From Halorubrum aethiopicum (GTDB lineage: Archaea; Halobacteriota; Halobacteria; Halobacteriales; Haloferacaceae), in assembly GCF_001542905.1 (NCBI RefSeq), contig NZ_LOAJ01000001.1, positions 2,976,001 through 3,040,000 on the forward strand: 64,000 bases of DNA, read 5' to 3'. Below the pieces are notes generated by a model. The model worked only from the letters and a program-made list of their open reading frames with translations. It had not been told where the DNA came from and ran no database searches. Made by a program: the position numbers and the translations under genes. Shown one piece after another: positions 1 through 8,894 of the stretch (the first letter of the stretch is position 1; each line of letters begins with the position of its first letter).

Positions 1-390
1 CACCCCGTCCTGCCGGAAGAGCACCTGTTCCTCGTCGATGATGTCCGCGATGTTCTCCGCGACGACGTCGTTGCCGTCCTCGACGGCGTCGCGTATCACC
101 CCGAGGAGCCCCGAGAGATCGGACTGTCGCGCCGGTCGGATGCTGAACGACACGTCCTCGCCGGCGAACTCCTCCTCGACTCCGCCCCCGAAGTCGTCCT
201 CGATGCCGACCACCAGGTCGTCGCCCTCCCGCCGCAACAGCCCGTCACGCCGCAGGATCGTGACGTGGTGTCCGAACTGCGTCGGATCGAAGCCCAGATC
301 CGCCCGGGCCGTCTCGTACGCCACCCGATCGCGTTCCTGGACGTACTCGTAGATGTCTCGCCTGTCCTTGTGTTCCACCTGCTGGATCAT
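1..390 (-). CDS. GNAT-family N-acetyltransferase with N-terminal HTH region (3' end cut by window edge)
   Basis: The visible 130 codons begin MIQQVEHKDRRD and run open to the window edge, so the C-terminal part with most of the acetyltransferase fold is missing. Residues 1-60 look like a small winged-helix region (YEYVQERD ... HHVTILRRDGLL), followed by a linker and the start of a GNAT domain (FSIRPARQSDLSGLLGVIRDAV). This layout matches a common haloarchaeal GNAT family; substrate unknown. ATG at 390 is preferred; an in-frame GTG lies 15 bases upstream at 405, just after a stop. An AT-rich promoter stretch (tttaattat, about 420-428) precedes it. It lies on the same strand as, and 61 bases downstream of, the small protein that ends the Fix cluster, but has its own promoter-like sequence. 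Confidence 0.75.
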   Translation of the reverse strand, partial: MIQQVEHKDRRDIYEYVQERDRVAYETARADLGFDPTQFGHHVTILRRDGLLRREGDDLVVGIEDDFGGGVEEEFAGEDVSFSIRPARQSDLSGLLGVIRDAVEDGNDVVAENIADIIDEEQVLFRQDGV

Positions 391-451
391 GCCTGTGACT
401 ACCACGCACTATCACTTATGTTTAATTATCGTTCATGTACGACTGGCGGCG

Positions 452-829
452 TCACCGATCGGTGCGGGGCGGGATGCCGGTGAGCAGTTGTGCGGTGTCG
501 CGGACGTTGTGGGTCTCGACCAGCAGCTCCGCCGCCTCTCGAACGGTCACGGCGGGGTCGCGAGAGGAGCCGTGACACCGGAGGTACAGCGCCAGCCAGT
601 CGTTTACCGCCGCCTGGAGCATCGACAGTTCGACCTCGGAGAACCGGACGTGCTCGTCGCCCGTGCGGCCCCGGAGGTACACCGCGACGGTCGGACCGAA
701 CCCCTCGCGGAGGTACTCGAGACCGCGCTCTTCGGCCGGCGGCGACGCCGGCGGCTCGAACGACTCCCGCTCCTCGCGGGCCCGGTCGGCCAGGTCGGCG
801 ATCCGCTCGGCGTACGGCGAGGTCGTCAT
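452..829 (-). CDS. Conserved haloarchaeal hypothetical protein, Fix-cluster tail gene
   Basis: A 125-residue acidic soluble protein starting MTTSPYAERIADLADRA. I recall similar proteins in other haloarchaea next to electron-transfer-flavoprotein genes (a DUF8055-like family), but no function is known to me. It has no signal peptide, no membrane segment and only one cysteine. Its ATG lies one base after the fixC stop codon, so it is almost certainly cotranscribed and translationally coupled with the Fix genes. That context suggests an accessory role in the electron-transfer complex, which is inference only. Confidence 0.75.
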   Translation of the reverse strand: MTTSPYAERIADLADRAREERESFEPPASPPAEERGLEYLREGFGPTVAVYLRGRTGDEHVRFSEVELSMLQAAVNDWLALYLRCHGSSRDPAVTVREAAELLVETHNVRDTAQLLTGIPPRTDR

Positions 830-830
830 C

Positions 831-2495
831 TCATCCCTGCCGGAACTCGACGCCCTTCCCGCCGCGGGGGTGTTCCCAGTCGGTGTCCGCGACGACGGCG
901 CAGGTCCCGCACTCGACGCAGGGCTGGGTGTCGAGGCTCACGACGCGTCGCTCGTCGCCGTTCGTCCGGACCGTCTCCTCGCGGTAGCAGCCGCCGCCGA
1001 AGTCGCGGGCGCTGACCGGACAGGCGGTCACGGCGTCGCCGCTGGCCCCGACGGAGTCGTCGACGAGTTCGATGTGCGGGTTGCCCACGTCGACGTCGTA
1101 GGTGAGGTCGCCGATCCGATCGACCAGGTCCGGCGGCGTCACGCCGTTCTCCGTCTCGACGGGGTCGCCGAGCTCCTCCGCGATGACCGTCGGCAGGGTG
1201 ACGTACGGCGTCCGGGTGTCCGGCACCATCGTCGAGAGGAACGGCGAGCCGTACAGCGATTCGAGGCCGTCGCCGAGCGCCCGCACGCCGAACCGCCCGA
1301 CCGGCGACTTCAGGACCGCGTCCAGGGCGTCCGTGAGCGGGTCGTGTTCGGCGAGCGCTCGCACCGCGCGGTACCGCCTGGGACGGAGCTTCTCCATCAC
1401 GCCCTCCTCGCGGAGCTTCCGCTCGTAGAGGTCGCCCGCGGCGTCCGGGTCGCTCCGCGAGCGCGCCTCCACGAACGCCTCGGCCGCGAGCGCGCCGGCG
1501 GTGACGGCGTGGTTCATCCCCTTGATGATCGGCCCCTGCGCCTGCATCTGCCCGGCGGCGTCGCCGACGAGCGCCAGACGGCCCCGGTGGGGCGACGGGT
1601 GAGCCACCTTCTTCGAGTCGGGGACGAGCTTCGCGGCGTACTCCAGCTCCTCGTACCCGTCGTCGAGCCAGCGGGCAAGGAGGGGGTGGGTGAGCAGCGC
1701 GTCCAGCAGCTCGTGGGGCTCGGCCTCCTCGGCGACGAGGCTGTCGAGGTGAAACACCGTCCCGATCGAGAGGGTGTCCTCGTTGGTGTAGAGGAACCCG
1801 CCGCCGCGGACGCCCTCGAAGAGGTCGCCGGAGAACAGGTGGGCCTCGCCCTCGTCGTCGTCGAGGTCGAAGCGCTCCTCGACCGCGCCGTCGGGCATGT
1901 CCACGACCGCCTTCACGCCCTGGAACCACTCCTCGGGCTCGTCCCAGTCCATCAATCCGGCGTCGCGGGCGAGCTCGCTGTTCACGCCGTCGGCGGCGAC
2001 GACGAAGTCGGCCTCGATCGGGTCGAGCTCGTCGCAGGTGACGCCGACGATCTCCCCGTCCTCGCGGAGCAGGCCGTTCACCCGCACGTCGGTGAGCAGG
2101 CCGCCGCCGGTCTCGCGGGTCACCTCGTGGACCCGCTCGGCGAGCCACGAGTCCATCTCCCGGCGGAGGACGGCGTCGGCCCACTCGGTGTCGTGGTCGT
2201 GGAGGTCGGTGACGTCGAAGGTCTTGACCCGATCGCCCGCGAGGTTGTGGAGGTAGTAGTCCGTGACGGGGCGCTCCGCGGCGGCGTCCCGGAAGCCGGG
2301 GAACAGGTCGTCGATCGCGTACGGCGCGGACTCCTCGGCGTAGAGGATCCCCCCGGAGACGTTCTTCGATCCGGCCTCGACGCCGCGCTCCAAGACGAGG
2401 GTCTCCACGCCGTTCCGGGCGAGCGCCGCGGCGGCCGCCGCGCCGCCCGGCCCCGCGCCGACGACGACGGCCTCGTAGCGTTCGCGTTCGGTCAT
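831..2495 (-). CDS. fixC: FixC-type electron-transfer flavoprotein:quinone oxidoreductase with fused FixX-like 4Fe-4S domain
   Basis: 554 residues. The N-terminus carries the FAD-binding GAGPGG motif (about residues 12-17), and the body follows the geranylgeranyl reductase/ETF-QO fold, with a second FAD motif region LVGDAAGQ. The last 63 residues form a FixX/ETF-QO iron-sulfur domain: Cys492 (CPVSA), then Cys526, Cys529 and Cys532 (CVECGTC), followed by the WEHPRGG signature. All four cluster ligands are present. The enzyme would pass electrons from the FixA/FixB flavoprotein through FAD and the 4Fe-4S cluster to membrane menaquinone. Its start overlaps the fixB stop (ATGA), showing operon coupling. 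In bacteria FixX is usually a separate gene, so the fusion here explains its absence from the cluster. Confidence 0.93.
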   Translation of the reverse strand: MTERERYEAVVVGAGPGGAAAAAALARNGVETLVLERGVEAGSKNVSGGILYAEESAPYAIDDLFPGFRDAAAERPVTDYYLHNLAGDRVKTFDVTDLHDHDTEWADAVLRREMDSWLAERVHEVTRETGGGLLTDVRVNGLLREDGEIVGVTCDELDPIEADFVVAADGVNSELARDAGLMDWDEPEEWFQGVKAVVDMPDGAVEERFDLDDDEGEAHLFSGDLFEGVRGGGFLYTNEDTLSIGTVFHLDSLVAEEAEPHELLDALLTHPLLARWLDDGYEELEYAAKLVPDSKKVAHPSPHRGRLALVGDAAGQMQAQGPIIKGMNHAVTAGALAAEAFVEARSRSDPDAAGDLYERKLREEGVMEKLRPRRYRAVRALAEHDPLTDALDAVLKSPVGRFGVRALGDGLESLYGSPFLSTMVPDTRTPYVTLPTVIAEELGDPVETENGVTPPDLVDRIGDLTYDVDVGNPHIELVDDSVGASGDAVTACPVSARDFGGGCYREETVRTNGDERRVVSLDTQPCVECGTCAVVADTDWEHPRGGKGVEFRQG

Positions 2496-4135
2496 TCCGT
2501 CTCACCCCCGTCGGCGACGGCGGTCTCCAGGTCACCGCTCTCCAGCGCCTCGGTCAGCCGCGGCAGCACCTCGAAGAGGTCGCCCTCGATGAAGTAATCG
2601 GAGAAGTCCCGGACGTCCGCCTCGGGATCGGTGTTGACCGCGACGATGGTGTCGGACTCGTCCATCCCGACCTTGTGCTGGATCGCGCCGCTGATGCCGG
2701 CCGCGACGTAGAGGTCCGGCTCCACCTCCTGGCCGGTCTCGCCGATCTGTCGCTCCTCCGCGGCGTACTCCTCGACGTGGCCCTCGAACTCGTAGGAGGA
2801 GGTGACGATCCCCCGCGAGATCCCGAGGGCGGCGTCCTCGAACGCGTCGACCAACTCGAGGCCGAGCTCCATCCCGCGCGTGGGGTCGTCGCCGATGCCC
2901 CGCCCGAGCGCGACGATCACCTCGTGGCCGGTCAGGTCGACGCCGCCCTCCAGCCGGTCGAACTCCTCGACGTCGACGCGGAACCAGTCGTCGTCGAGGT
3001 CGAACTCGTGTTCGACGACCTCGCCCTCCCGATCGGGGTCGGGATCGGGCACCTCGAAGCTCCCGGGGATGACCGACGCGCCCTGCGGATGGAACTCGCG
3101 GCTCGGGTTGTCGAGACAGAGGATGGTCGAGTACTCGAAGCCGCTGAAGTCCGGCCGCTTCATGTGGAGGACGCGCTCGAACTCGCGGTCCTCGCCGCCG
3201 GTCTTCGCGGGGTTCGAGATGACCGCGTTCTCGATGTAGAGCCCGGAGCAGTCGCTCGCGAGCCCGGAGTCGAGTTCGGCCTGTACCTGCGCGGAGAGGT
3301 CGCGGCCGTTGTGCGTCGCCGGGAACAGGACGTAGCGCGGCTCGTCGTAGTCGCGCCACGCCGCGGGGTCGGGGTTGCCCGCGCCCGGATCGCCGCCCCA
3401 GCGCGCCATGTCGCAGAACACGCGGGTGTAGGGCTCGTGACGGAACCGGTCCAGTCGCGGGTCCTCGTGGTGGACGACGACGTCCGCGCCGTGCGCGATA
3501 CACGTCTCGGCGTGTCCCGCGACCTCGTCGCCGATCAGGACGGCCACGACCTTCTCCTCGGCGTCGTAGGCGTCGTTGTAGTCGTCCATCAGCTCGCGCG
3601 CCTTCCCGAGCATCTCCAGGGAGACGTCGATCAGGTCGCCGGCCTGGGTCTCGCAGTACACCCACACGTCGCCGTAAGTGCCCCCCTCCAGCGCGCGGAC
3701 GTGTCGCTTGTCCGCGGTCGGGTGGTCGAGGTCGGGGTGTTTCTCCTCGGGCGGGACGACCTCGGCAGCCTCCGCGTCGCTTCCGCGCACCGAGTCGAGG
3801 CGGTTGTCGACGAGCGTGAGCACGCTGTCGCGGTTCTCTCCCGCCTCCTCGGCCTCGCGGATCCGCTCCAGTTCCTCGGGGTCGTCGACGTCCTGGAGCG
3901 CGTTGCCCACCTCGGCGGCCGTCATCTCCGCGGGATCGACCTCGCCGGTCGCTTCTTCCTCCTCGGTGAACTTCTCGAGCCGGCTCTCGATGACCGTCTT
4001 CGCGCCCGCGCGGTCCTCGCCGGCCTCCTCGGCCTCGAGGATCGCCCGCAGCGCGTCGACGTCCTCGATGCTCTGGATCTCGGGGCCGAGCTCCTGGATC
4101 GTGTACTCGCCGGGGTCCATCGGTGCGTCCGCCAT
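2492..4135 (-). CDS. fixB: Electron transfer flavoprotein alpha subunit FixB/EtfA with N-terminal duplicated helical module
   Basis: 547 residues from ATG 4135; a GTG at 4141, which overlaps the fixA stop as GTGA, is an equally plausible start. The C-terminal two-thirds is a normal EtfA: an N-terminal domain beginning near GDVWVYCET and a C-terminal FAD domain with VIVALGRGIG, GISRGIVTS and GISGAIQH. About 130 residues precede it, containing two similar acidic helical segments (around ELGPEIQSIED and EVGNALQDVDD, each ending EAEEAGE-R). Bacterial EtfA lacks these; they resemble small haloarchaeal-specific modules (DUF8129-like, from memory). FixB pairs with FixA to carry FAD between dehydrogenases and FixC. 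Confidence 0.93.
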   Translation of the reverse strand: MADAPMDPGEYTIQELGPEIQSIEDVDALRAILEAEEAGEDRAGAKTVIESRLEKFTEEEEATGEVDPAEMTAAEVGNALQDVDDPEELERIREAEEAGENRDSVLTLVDNRLDSVRGSDAEAAEVVPPEEKHPDLDHPTADKRHVRALEGGTYGDVWVYCETQAGDLIDVSLEMLGKARELMDDYNDAYDAEEKVVAVLIGDEVAGHAETCIAHGADVVVHHEDPRLDRFRHEPYTRVFCDMARWGGDPGAGNPDPAAWRDYDEPRYVLFPATHNGRDLSAQVQAELDSGLASDCSGLYIENAVISNPAKTGGEDREFERVLHMKRPDFSGFEYSTILCLDNPSREFHPQGASVIPGSFEVPDPDPDREGEVVEHEFDLDDDWFRVDVEEFDRLEGGVDLTGHEVIVALGRGIGDDPTRGMELGLELVDAFEDAALGISRGIVTSSYEFEGHVEEYAAEERQIGETGQEVEPDLYVAAGISGAIQHKVGMDESDTIVAVNTDPEADVRDFSDYFIEGDLFEVLPRLTEALESGDLETAVADGGETE

Positions 4136-4137
4136 GC

Positions 4138-4992
4138 TCACTCACCCCCCGCGAGCGGAGCCATCGCGTCGACGACGTCCGCCATCTCCTCCTGGTTCTC
4201 CGGATCGACCATCGTCGCGTCGCGCTCGGCGGGGGCCTTCGGGATGGGGTCTACCGAGGAGACGACCGTCGGCGAGCCGTCGAGCCCGATGTAGTCGGGG
4301 TCGAGGTTGAGGTCGGCGTGGTCCCACACCGTCATGTGCTCCTCGTGATCCTCGGCGCGCTCTTCGGTCTCCTCGCGGAGGTCCCGGTGGCGCAGGCGGT
4401 GTTCGGCCCGGCGGTAGGTGGGTTCGAACTCCGGGTCCGCGACGACGAACGCCGGCAGCGTCGTCTCGACGGTCTCTATCTCCTCGATGTCGCCCTCGAC
4501 GAGCCGCTTCGCCCGCAACCGTTCCGCGTCGGGGTCGATCTCCAGGGAGACGACGTGGGTGACGATCGGCATCCCGTACGCCCAGCAGGTCTGTGGCCCG
4601 GTGTGGCCGGTCTCGCCGTCGGCGGTCTTGAAGCCCGCGAAGACGAGGTCGGGCGAGGGCTCCATCTTCTCGAGGGCCGTCGAGATCGTGATCGCCGTCG
4701 CCCACGTGTCCGCGGCGGCCATCTCGCGGTCCGACAGCAGGTAGAGGTCGTCGGCGTACACCGACTCCATCGCCTCCCGGAGGACGTCCCCGTAGCCCGG
4801 CGGACCCATGCTCATCACGCTCACGGTGCCGCCCCGCCGCACCTTCGTCTGGAGCGCGGCCTCGAGCGCGTGCTCGTCGTTGGGGTTCATCACCGTCGGC
4901 GTCTCTCCCCGTTCGAGGTGTCCGTCCTCGTCGAAGGAGACCTGTCCCTCCCGGAAGTCCGGGACGCCTTTCGTTAGAACGACCGTGTTCAT
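4138..4992 (-). CDS. fixA: Electron transfer flavoprotein beta subunit FixA/EtfB
   Basis: 284 residues beginning MNTVVLTKGVPDFREG, the usual EtfB opening. Family features include the VMNPNDEHALEAAL segment and the SMGPPGYGDVLREA loop, which help bind the second flavin or AMP. With FixB it makes the soluble heterodimer that takes electrons from dehydrogenases such as acyl-CoA dehydrogenase, or bifurcates from NADH in true FixABCX systems; the sequence alone does not separate these roles. ATG 4992 is chosen over an upstream in-frame start at 5016 because homologues start here and GAGAGG, a Shine-Dalgarno-like run, lies 8-9 bases before it. A TATA-like AATTAAGG lies near 5030, so transcription may start here as well as at the ferredoxin gene. 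Confidence 0.93.
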   Translation of the reverse strand: MNTVVLTKGVPDFREGQVSFDEDGHLERGETPTVMNPNDEHALEAALQTKVRRGGTVSVMSMGPPGYGDVLREAMESVYADDLYLLSDREMAAADTWATAITISTALEKMEPSPDLVFAGFKTADGETGHTGPQTCWAYGMPIVTHVVSLEIDPDAERLRAKRLVEGDIEEIETVETTLPAFVVADPEFEPTYRRAEHRLRHRDLREETEERAEDHEEHMTVWDHADLNLDPDYIGLDGSPTVVSSVDPIPKAPAERDATMVDPENQEEMADVVDAMAPLAGGE

Positions 4993-5082
4993 TGTTACAT
5001 CCTCTCGTGTTCGCATCCGACGGGTAGTTCCTTAATTGTTTTTCGTGTTGGTTTCGGCGGGACCGACCTCCGTTCGGCGGTC

Positions 5083-6279
<1,197 letters not shown>

Positions 6280-6573
6280 TCAGCCCCCGATCGGGTTCAC
6301 GTCGATCCGCGTCGGCACCACGTCGACGTCGAGCGACTTGCCGGCGTACCAGAGCGCGGCTCCGATCGCGGGGAGGACGAAGACGGTCGTCGTGAACGCC
6401 GCGGAGACGAGATCACCCTGGGCGTAGTGCATCCGACCGACCCGCGACCAGAACAGCGACCAGCCGGCGAGGACGAGTCCCGCCAACAGCGTGGTCGCCA
6501 CCTCGACGACGCGGGTCGTAACTGTCGACACGGTGCGCCGAACCGAATCGACGGCGTTTCGGATCGCAGGCAT
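6280..6573 (-). CDS. Small two-helix membrane protein, function unknown
   Basis: 97 residues with two clear hydrophobic helices: about 24-44 (VEVATTLLAGLVLAGWSLFW) and about 57-77 (AAFTTTVFVLPAIGAALWYA). A short amphipathic N-terminus precedes them. I do not recognise the family by name; codon use and acidity fit its neighbours. A TATA-like TTCATAAG lies about 25-30 bases before the ATG, which supports a real gene. It is flanked by the TRIC gene downstream and the acyl-CoA ligase upstream, both on the same strand. Confidence 0.65.
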   Translation of the reverse strand: MPAIRNAVDSVRRTVSTVTTRVVEVATTLLAGLVLAGWSLFWSRVGRMHYAQGDLVSAAFTTTVFVLPAIGAALWYAGKSLDVDVVPTRIDVNPIGG

Positions 6574-6657
6574 CGTCGGCGACGTAGCGGTTCAAGTCTT
6601 ATGAAAGTGTGATAAATTTAGGTATGTATGCTAAGAATAAACTATAGAATCAGTGCG

Positions 6658-6662
6658 AAAAA
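6658..6662 (-). terminator. T-tract terminator candidate after the acyl-CoA ligase gene
   Basis: On the minus strand a run of five T (AGTTTTTCGC) lies about 65 bases past the ligase stop codon, at the edge of a 75-base AT-rich stretch (6590-6665). Archaeal transcription ends mainly at oligo-T tracts, and this is the only one close behind the gene. Confidence 0.4.
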
Positions 6663-6726
6663 CTTGCTCGCTGTCGAGGTGAACGGCCCGAAACGTCGGG
6701 CGACGGCGCTCTCGGCGGTCGAATCG

Positions 6727-8766
6727 CTACGCGTCGGCGTAGATCATCTCGATCTCGTCGGCGAACCGGTCTAAGATGTTCCGGCGCTTCTTCTTCATCG
6801 TCGGCGTGAGCAGGTCGTTCTCCTCGGAGAACTCCTCGGGGAGCAGCCGGAACCGCTTGATCCGCTCGTAGGGCTCGAACGCCTCGTTCACCGAGTCGAC
6901 CTCGGTCCGGAACCGGTCGCGGACGCGCTCGTCCCGGCAGATCTCCCGTCGATCGTCGGGGAGGTCGAACCCCTCCGCGTCGGCCCACGCCTCGACCGCA
7001 TCGAAGTTCGGAACGAGGAGCGCCGAGACGAACTTGCGTCCGTCGCCGAGCACGACGCACTGCTCGACGAGCCCGTTGGCGGCGAAGCGGTCCTCGATCG
7101 GGCCGGGCGCGACGTTCTTGCCGGTCGAGAGCACGAGCAGCTGTTTGGCCCGCTCGCGGAAGGCGACGTACCCGTCGGGACGGAGCTGGACGATGTCGCC
7201 GGTGTGGAACCACGGCTCCTCGGGGTCGCCGTCGCGCTCGCCCGGCGGCGTGCCCGCCACGGTCGCATCCGCGGGAAGCGCGTCGTGTTCCGAGAACGCC
7301 TCACGGGTCGCGTCCGGGCGGTTCCAGTACCCCGCCGTCACCTGCGGACCGCGGACCAGCAGTTCGCCGACCGCGCCCGGGACGTCCGCGACCTCCTCGC
7401 CGACGACGCGGCCGTCGATCGCGACTTCGGTGTCGACGACCGGCGGGCCGATGGTGCCCACCTTCGGCTCCTCGGGCGGGTTGACGCAGACCACCGGCGA
7501 CGTCTCGGTGAGCCCGTACCCCTCGAGGATCGGGAGGTCCATCGCGTGATACAGCGCGCACAGCTCCGCCGAGAGCGACCCGCCGCCGGAGATGAAGAAG
7601 TCGACATTGCCGCCGAGCGCCTCCCGCACCGACGAGAAGACCAGCCGGTCGGCGAGCGCACGCTTCGCGCCGAGCAGCGGTCCCGGATCGTCGGCCGCGT
7701 GGTGTCGCCGACCCACCTCGACGGCCCACTCGAAGATCCGCCGTTTCACCGCCGACTCCGACGCCCGGTCGCGGATCGCGTCGTAGAGCTTCTCGTAGAC
7801 CCGCGGGACGCTGGTGGTCGTCGTCGGCCGGACGAGCCCGAAGTCCTCCCGGAGCGTGTCCGGGCTCTCCGCGTACCCGACGGTCGCGCCCGCCGCGAAC
7901 ATCATGTAGTGGCCGGCGAGCCGCTCGAAGACGTGCGCGAGCGGGAGAAACGAGAGGGTCGTCGAGCCCGCGCCGATCCCCGGTACCCCGGCGTCGCGGT
8001 CGGGCCGGTCCGCAAAACGCTTGTAACACTGGTTCACGTTCGACCGGAAGTTGTCGTGGGTGAGCCGGACCCCCTTCGGCTTCCCGGTCGTCCCGGAGGT
8101 GTAGATGAGGCTCGCGAGGTCGTCGACGGCGGTCGCGTCGAGCCACGACTCGTAGGTCTCCGCGTCGAACGCGGCCGCGCCGAGTTCGTGGACCTCGCCG
8201 AGGGTGTAGACGGTCTCGAGGTCCGCTCCGCCGTGCTCGTCCGATTCGGGATCGACTTCGTCCATCGTCACGATGGCGTCCAGGTCGTGTTCGAGGTCGT
8301 CGCGGGCGTCGAGCACCTCCTCGAGGAGCGCCCGGTTCTCGACGACGACGACCGTCGCCTCGGGATCGGAGAGCAGGTAGCGGACCTGCGACGGCGACGA
8401 GGAGGCGTACACCGTCGTGACGACCGCGCCGGCCGCGAGCGCCGCGAAGTCGACCTGCGCCCACTCCATGCGGGTTCCGGCGTAGACCGCGAGTCGCGTG
8501 TCGTCGTCGACGCCGACCTCGCGGAGCCCCGCCGCGAGGGTCCGAACGACCGACCGCATCTCCGCGTAGGTGAGGTCGGCGTAGTCGCCGGCCGGCGCGC
8601 GGTCGACGACGTCGGCGGCGACGAGCGACCGGTCGTACACCCCGCCCTTGTACCGCTGGGCGACGCGGTCGGCGTTGCGGGCGGCGGAGCGCTCGAACGT
8701 TCGAGGGAGGGTCTCGCGGGCGACGACCTCGTCCGCGAACCGCCGCTCGGCTTCCTGCCAACTCAT
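6727..8766 (-). CDS. Long-chain fatty-acid--CoA ligase (AMP-forming)
   Basis: 679 residues, the usual size for bacterial FadD15-like and eukaryotic-type long-chain acyl-CoA synthetases. The ATP/AMP motif IYTSGTTGKPKG sits near the first third, followed by TTTTSVPRVYEKL, the substrate-pocket segment GGGSLSAEL, EGYGLTETSP, and the hinge region WFHTGDIVQL...RAKQLLVLSTGKNVAP. It activates fatty acids to acyl-CoA, the entry step of beta-oxidation or of acyl transfer. ATG 8766 is chosen since a strong TATA box lies 20-29 bases before it; the longer reading to 8850 would include that promoter. Haloarchaea make isoprenoid lipids, so the physiological role is probably catabolic. Confidence 0.93.
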   Translation of the reverse strand: MSWQEAERRFADEVVARETLPRTFERSAARNADRVAQRYKGGVYDRSLVAADVVDRAPAGDYADLTYAEMRSVVRTLAAGLREVGVDDDTRLAVYAGTRMEWAQVDFAALAAGAVVTTVYASSSPSQVRYLLSDPEATVVVVENRALLEEVLDARDDLEHDLDAIVTMDEVDPESDEHGGADLETVYTLGEVHELGAAAFDAETYESWLDATAVDDLASLIYTSGTTGKPKGVRLTHDNFRSNVNQCYKRFADRPDRDAGVPGIGAGSTTLSFLPLAHVFERLAGHYMMFAAGATVGYAESPDTLREDFGLVRPTTTTSVPRVYEKLYDAIRDRASESAVKRRIFEWAVEVGRRHHAADDPGPLLGAKRALADRLVFSSVREALGGNVDFFISGGGSLSAELCALYHAMDLPILEGYGLTETSPVVCVNPPEEPKVGTIGPPVVDTEVAIDGRVVGEEVADVPGAVGELLVRGPQVTAGYWNRPDATREAFSEHDALPADATVAGTPPGERDGDPEEPWFHTGDIVQLRPDGYVAFRERAKQLLVLSTGKNVAPGPIEDRFAANGLVEQCVVLGDGRKFVSALLVPNFDAVEAWADAEGFDLPDDRREICRDERVRDRFRTEVDSVNEAFEPYERIKRFRLLPEEFSEENDLLTPTMKKKRRNILDRFADEIEMIYADA

Positions 8767-8785
8767 ATGGCCGAGACTCGCGGGA

Positions 8786-8795
8786 GTATAATAAA
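8786..8795 (-). promoter_or_regulatory. TATA box of the acyl-CoA ligase gene
   Basis: On the minus strand the sequence is TTTATTATAC, a near-ideal archaeal TATA element, 20-29 bases before the ATG at 8766. It argues against translation from the upstream in-frame Met and predicts a leaderless transcript. Confidence 0.65.
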
Positions 8796-8894
8796 CGATC
8801 CGGTGGTTGTTCGTTTCTTTGTTCGAGCGCCCCGGTCGAGGGGCTTTCAAGGGGTCTCCGAGGGTTTAATTCCCGGAGCGCGCGAGGGGGTCGT

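Noticed and set aside
663-2597. Very long plus-strand frames opposite fixC and many other genes
   Set aside because: High GC makes stop codons rare in other frames; these translate to Arg- or Val-rich protein without family motifs, while the minus strand has clear FixC sequence.
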